A stretch of DNA of 5,661 bases. Source: an uncultured Ruminococcus sp. (GTDB lineage Bacteria > Bacillota_A > Clostridia > Oscillospirales > Ruminococcaceae). Under the pieces are notes generated by a model. The model made no database searches. It saw nothing but the letters and a program-made list of their open reading frames with translations, and was not told where the DNA came from. Where the stretch lies: positions 1 to 5,661 of the forward strand of contig CAMYYQ010000098.1 of NCBI GenBank assembly GCA_947303535.1, written 5' to 3'. A program made the translations under genes and the position numbers. Of the stretch, positions 4,831-5,661 are shown one piece after another; the stretch's first letter is position 1; every line of letters begins with the position of its first letter.

Positions 4831-4901
4831 TCATTCTTCTGCAATTTATTGAGAGATAATTTAAGTGCAAATTTGTAAAAAATAGCCAATTTTATCAGCT
4901 C

Positions 4902-4920
4902 TTGATAGTGAAACTATCAA
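4902..4920. promoter_or_regulatory. Inverted repeat, candidate operator
   Basis: TTGATAGT and ACTATCAA form perfect 8-base arms around GAA. It lies 72 bp upstream of the -35 of U32 promoter P1 and 83 bp upstream of the polymerase -35. No T-run follows on either strand, so it is more likely a protein site than a terminator. Confidence 0.4.
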
Positions 4921-4960
4921 AGTTGTATTGTGAAAACGTAAAAATCCGAGGTTGAATTTA

Positions 4961-4974
4961 TGTGATATATCACA
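4961..4974. promoter_or_regulatory. Perfect 14-bp palindrome TGTGATATATCACA, candidate regulator site
   Basis: The sequence equals its own reverse complement and lies 28 bp upstream of the polymerase -35. TGTGA half sites are typical of Crp/Fnr-type regulators. The four-base spacing matches Fnr sites (TTGAT-N4-ATCAA) rather than the N6 of classical Crp sites. Which protein binds is unknown. Confidence 0.45.
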
Positions 4975-5002
4975 AAATAAGAACGTATTTTCTCTTTTAG
5001 TC

Positions 5003-5032
5003 TTGACAACAGGTGCAACGGAGTGGTATAAT
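5003..5032 (+). promoter_or_regulatory. Sigma-A promoter of the Y-family polymerase
   Basis: A perfect TTGACA (5003-5008) and a perfect TATAAT (5027-5032) are separated by 18 bases. The expected transcription start is at about 5039-5040, exactly where the LexA box begins. Confidence 0.88.
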
Positions 5033-5039
5033 AGCAGAA

Positions 5040-5053
5040 AGAACAGATGTTCG
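5040..5053 (+). promoter_or_regulatory. LexA (SOS) box
   Basis: AGAACAGATGTTCG contains the perfect palindromic core GAAC-N4-GTTC (5041-5052) of the Gram-positive LexA operator. It covers the start site, between the -10 and the ribosome site, so bound LexA should block transcription. Finding it before a translesion polymerase gene makes the reading strong. Confidence 0.88.
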
Positions 5054-5067
5054 ACAAGGAGGCGGCT

Positions 5068-5661
5068 ATGGGAAGAATATATGTTGCTATTGATCTGAAA
5101 TCCTTTTATGCTTCGGCAGAATGTGCTGAACGCGGTCTTGACCCGCTTGACACTAACCTTGTTGTTGCGGATAAGAGCCGCACTGATAAGACTATATGTC
5201 TTGCCGTATCGCCATCGCTGAAGGCTTACGGTATCCCCGGGAGACCGAGACTTTTCGAGGTGGTTTCAAAGGTCAGAGATGTAAATGATATGCGGAGAAT
5301 GAGAGCTCCGCGGAGAAGATTCAGAGGAAAGTCCGAGATAGCAAGCAAGCTTGATGCAGACCCGTCACTTGAACTGGACTATATAGTCGCTACTCCGCGA
5401 ATGGCTCTGTATATCGCCTACAGTACGAGGATATACCAGATATACCTCAAGTATGTAGCTCCCGAGGATATACACGTTTACTCCATTGATGAGGTGTTTA
5501 TAGACGTTACCGCTTACCTTGACACTTACGGCATGACTGCACATGAGCTTGCTATGACTATGATAAGAGATGTGCTTAAAACCACGAAGATAACCGCTAC
5601 AGCAGGCATAGGTACGAATATGTATCTTTGCAAGATAGCGATGGATATAGTTGCAAAGAAG
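5068..5661 (+). CDS. Y-family (UmuC/DinB-like) translesion DNA polymerase, N-terminal part (runs off the right edge)
   Basis: This is an error-prone DNA polymerase that copies past damaged bases; the first 198 codons are present. Motif I, VAIDLKSFYASAE, supplies catalytic Asp9 with Tyr14 at the steric-gate position. YSIDEVFIDV supplies Asp141 and Glu142. The conserved palm stretch TAGIGTNMYLCKIAMD corresponds to the usual GIGxNKLLAKIASD. Since the acidic residues are intact, this is an active-type polymerase rather than an inactive ImuB-like member. A basic segment, MRAPRRRFRGKSEI (78-91), lies in the palm/finger region. The ATG at 5068 has AAGGAGG (5056-5062) five bases upstream. The LexA box in the leader indicates SOS induction after DNA damage. 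Little-finger domain and any clamp-binding motif are outside the window. Confidence 0.95.
   Translation, partial: MGRIYVAIDLKSFYASAECAERGLDPLDTNLVVADKSRTDKTICLAVSPSLKAYGIPGRPRLFEVVSKVRDVNDMRRMRAPRRRFRGKSEIASKLDADPSLELDYIVATPRMALYIAYSTRIYQIYLKYVAPEDIHVYSIDEVFIDVTAYLDTYGMTAHELAMTMIRDVLKTTKITATAGIGTNMYLCKIAMDIVAKK

Larger units (their letters stand above)
4637..5067. other. Divergent control region between the U32 and polymerase genes
   Basis: These 431 bases hold no gene. They contain the two minus-strand U32 promoters, the leader hairpin, two palindromes (4902-4920 and 4961-4974), and the plus-strand polymerase promoter with its LexA box. The stretch 4831-5000 is distinctly AT-rich. Confidence 0.75.

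Overview
The window looks like a chromosomal segment of a gut-type, low-to-mid GC Clostridia bacterium, most likely a Ruminococcus or close relative. Three things point there: strong AGGAGG-type ribosome binding sites, consensus sigma-A promoters with a Gram-positive LexA box, and intergenic spacers full of short GTAGGGG-type palindromic repeats. The genus is an inference; no rRNA or species marker is present.

Layout. The minus strand carries, from right to left, a monocistronic U32-family (peptidase U32 / anaerobic hydroxylase superfamily) gene at 3179-4636, a two-component operon (OmpR-type response regulator 1971-2579, then histidine kinase 781-1995, overlapping by 25 bp), and the N-terminal 171 codons of an ABC transporter ATPase (1-515, running off the left edge). 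Each minus-strand unit has its own visible signals. The U32 gene has two candidate promoters (4802-4830 and 4668-4697) and a strong hairpin terminator (3129-3168). The two-component operon has an extended -10 promoter (2610-2638) and a terminator (581-609). The only plus-strand gene is a Y-family DNA polymerase (5068 to the right edge), divergent from the U32 gene. Its TTGACA-18-TATAAT promoter is overlapped at the start site by a perfect GAAC-N4-GTTC LexA (SOS) box.

How the genes work together. Regulator, kinase and ABC ATPase form a typical Firmicutes sensing/transport module, in which the two-component system often controls the neighbouring transporter. The ATPase leader carries an inverted repeat that could be the regulator's operator. 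The permease would lie beyond the left edge. The U32 gene and the SOS-regulated polymerase appear to be independent units sharing a 431-bp divergent control region with two further clean palindromes.

Most notable points: seven GTAGGGG-headed palindromes in two spacers whose arms differ in sequence but still pair; a Pro/Gly/Met-rich repetitive insertion inside the U32 protein; an unusually short OmpR-type regulator that seems to lack the beta-sheet start of its DNA-binding domain; and the SOS-type control region of the polymerase. No complete new system can be demonstrated from this window alone.
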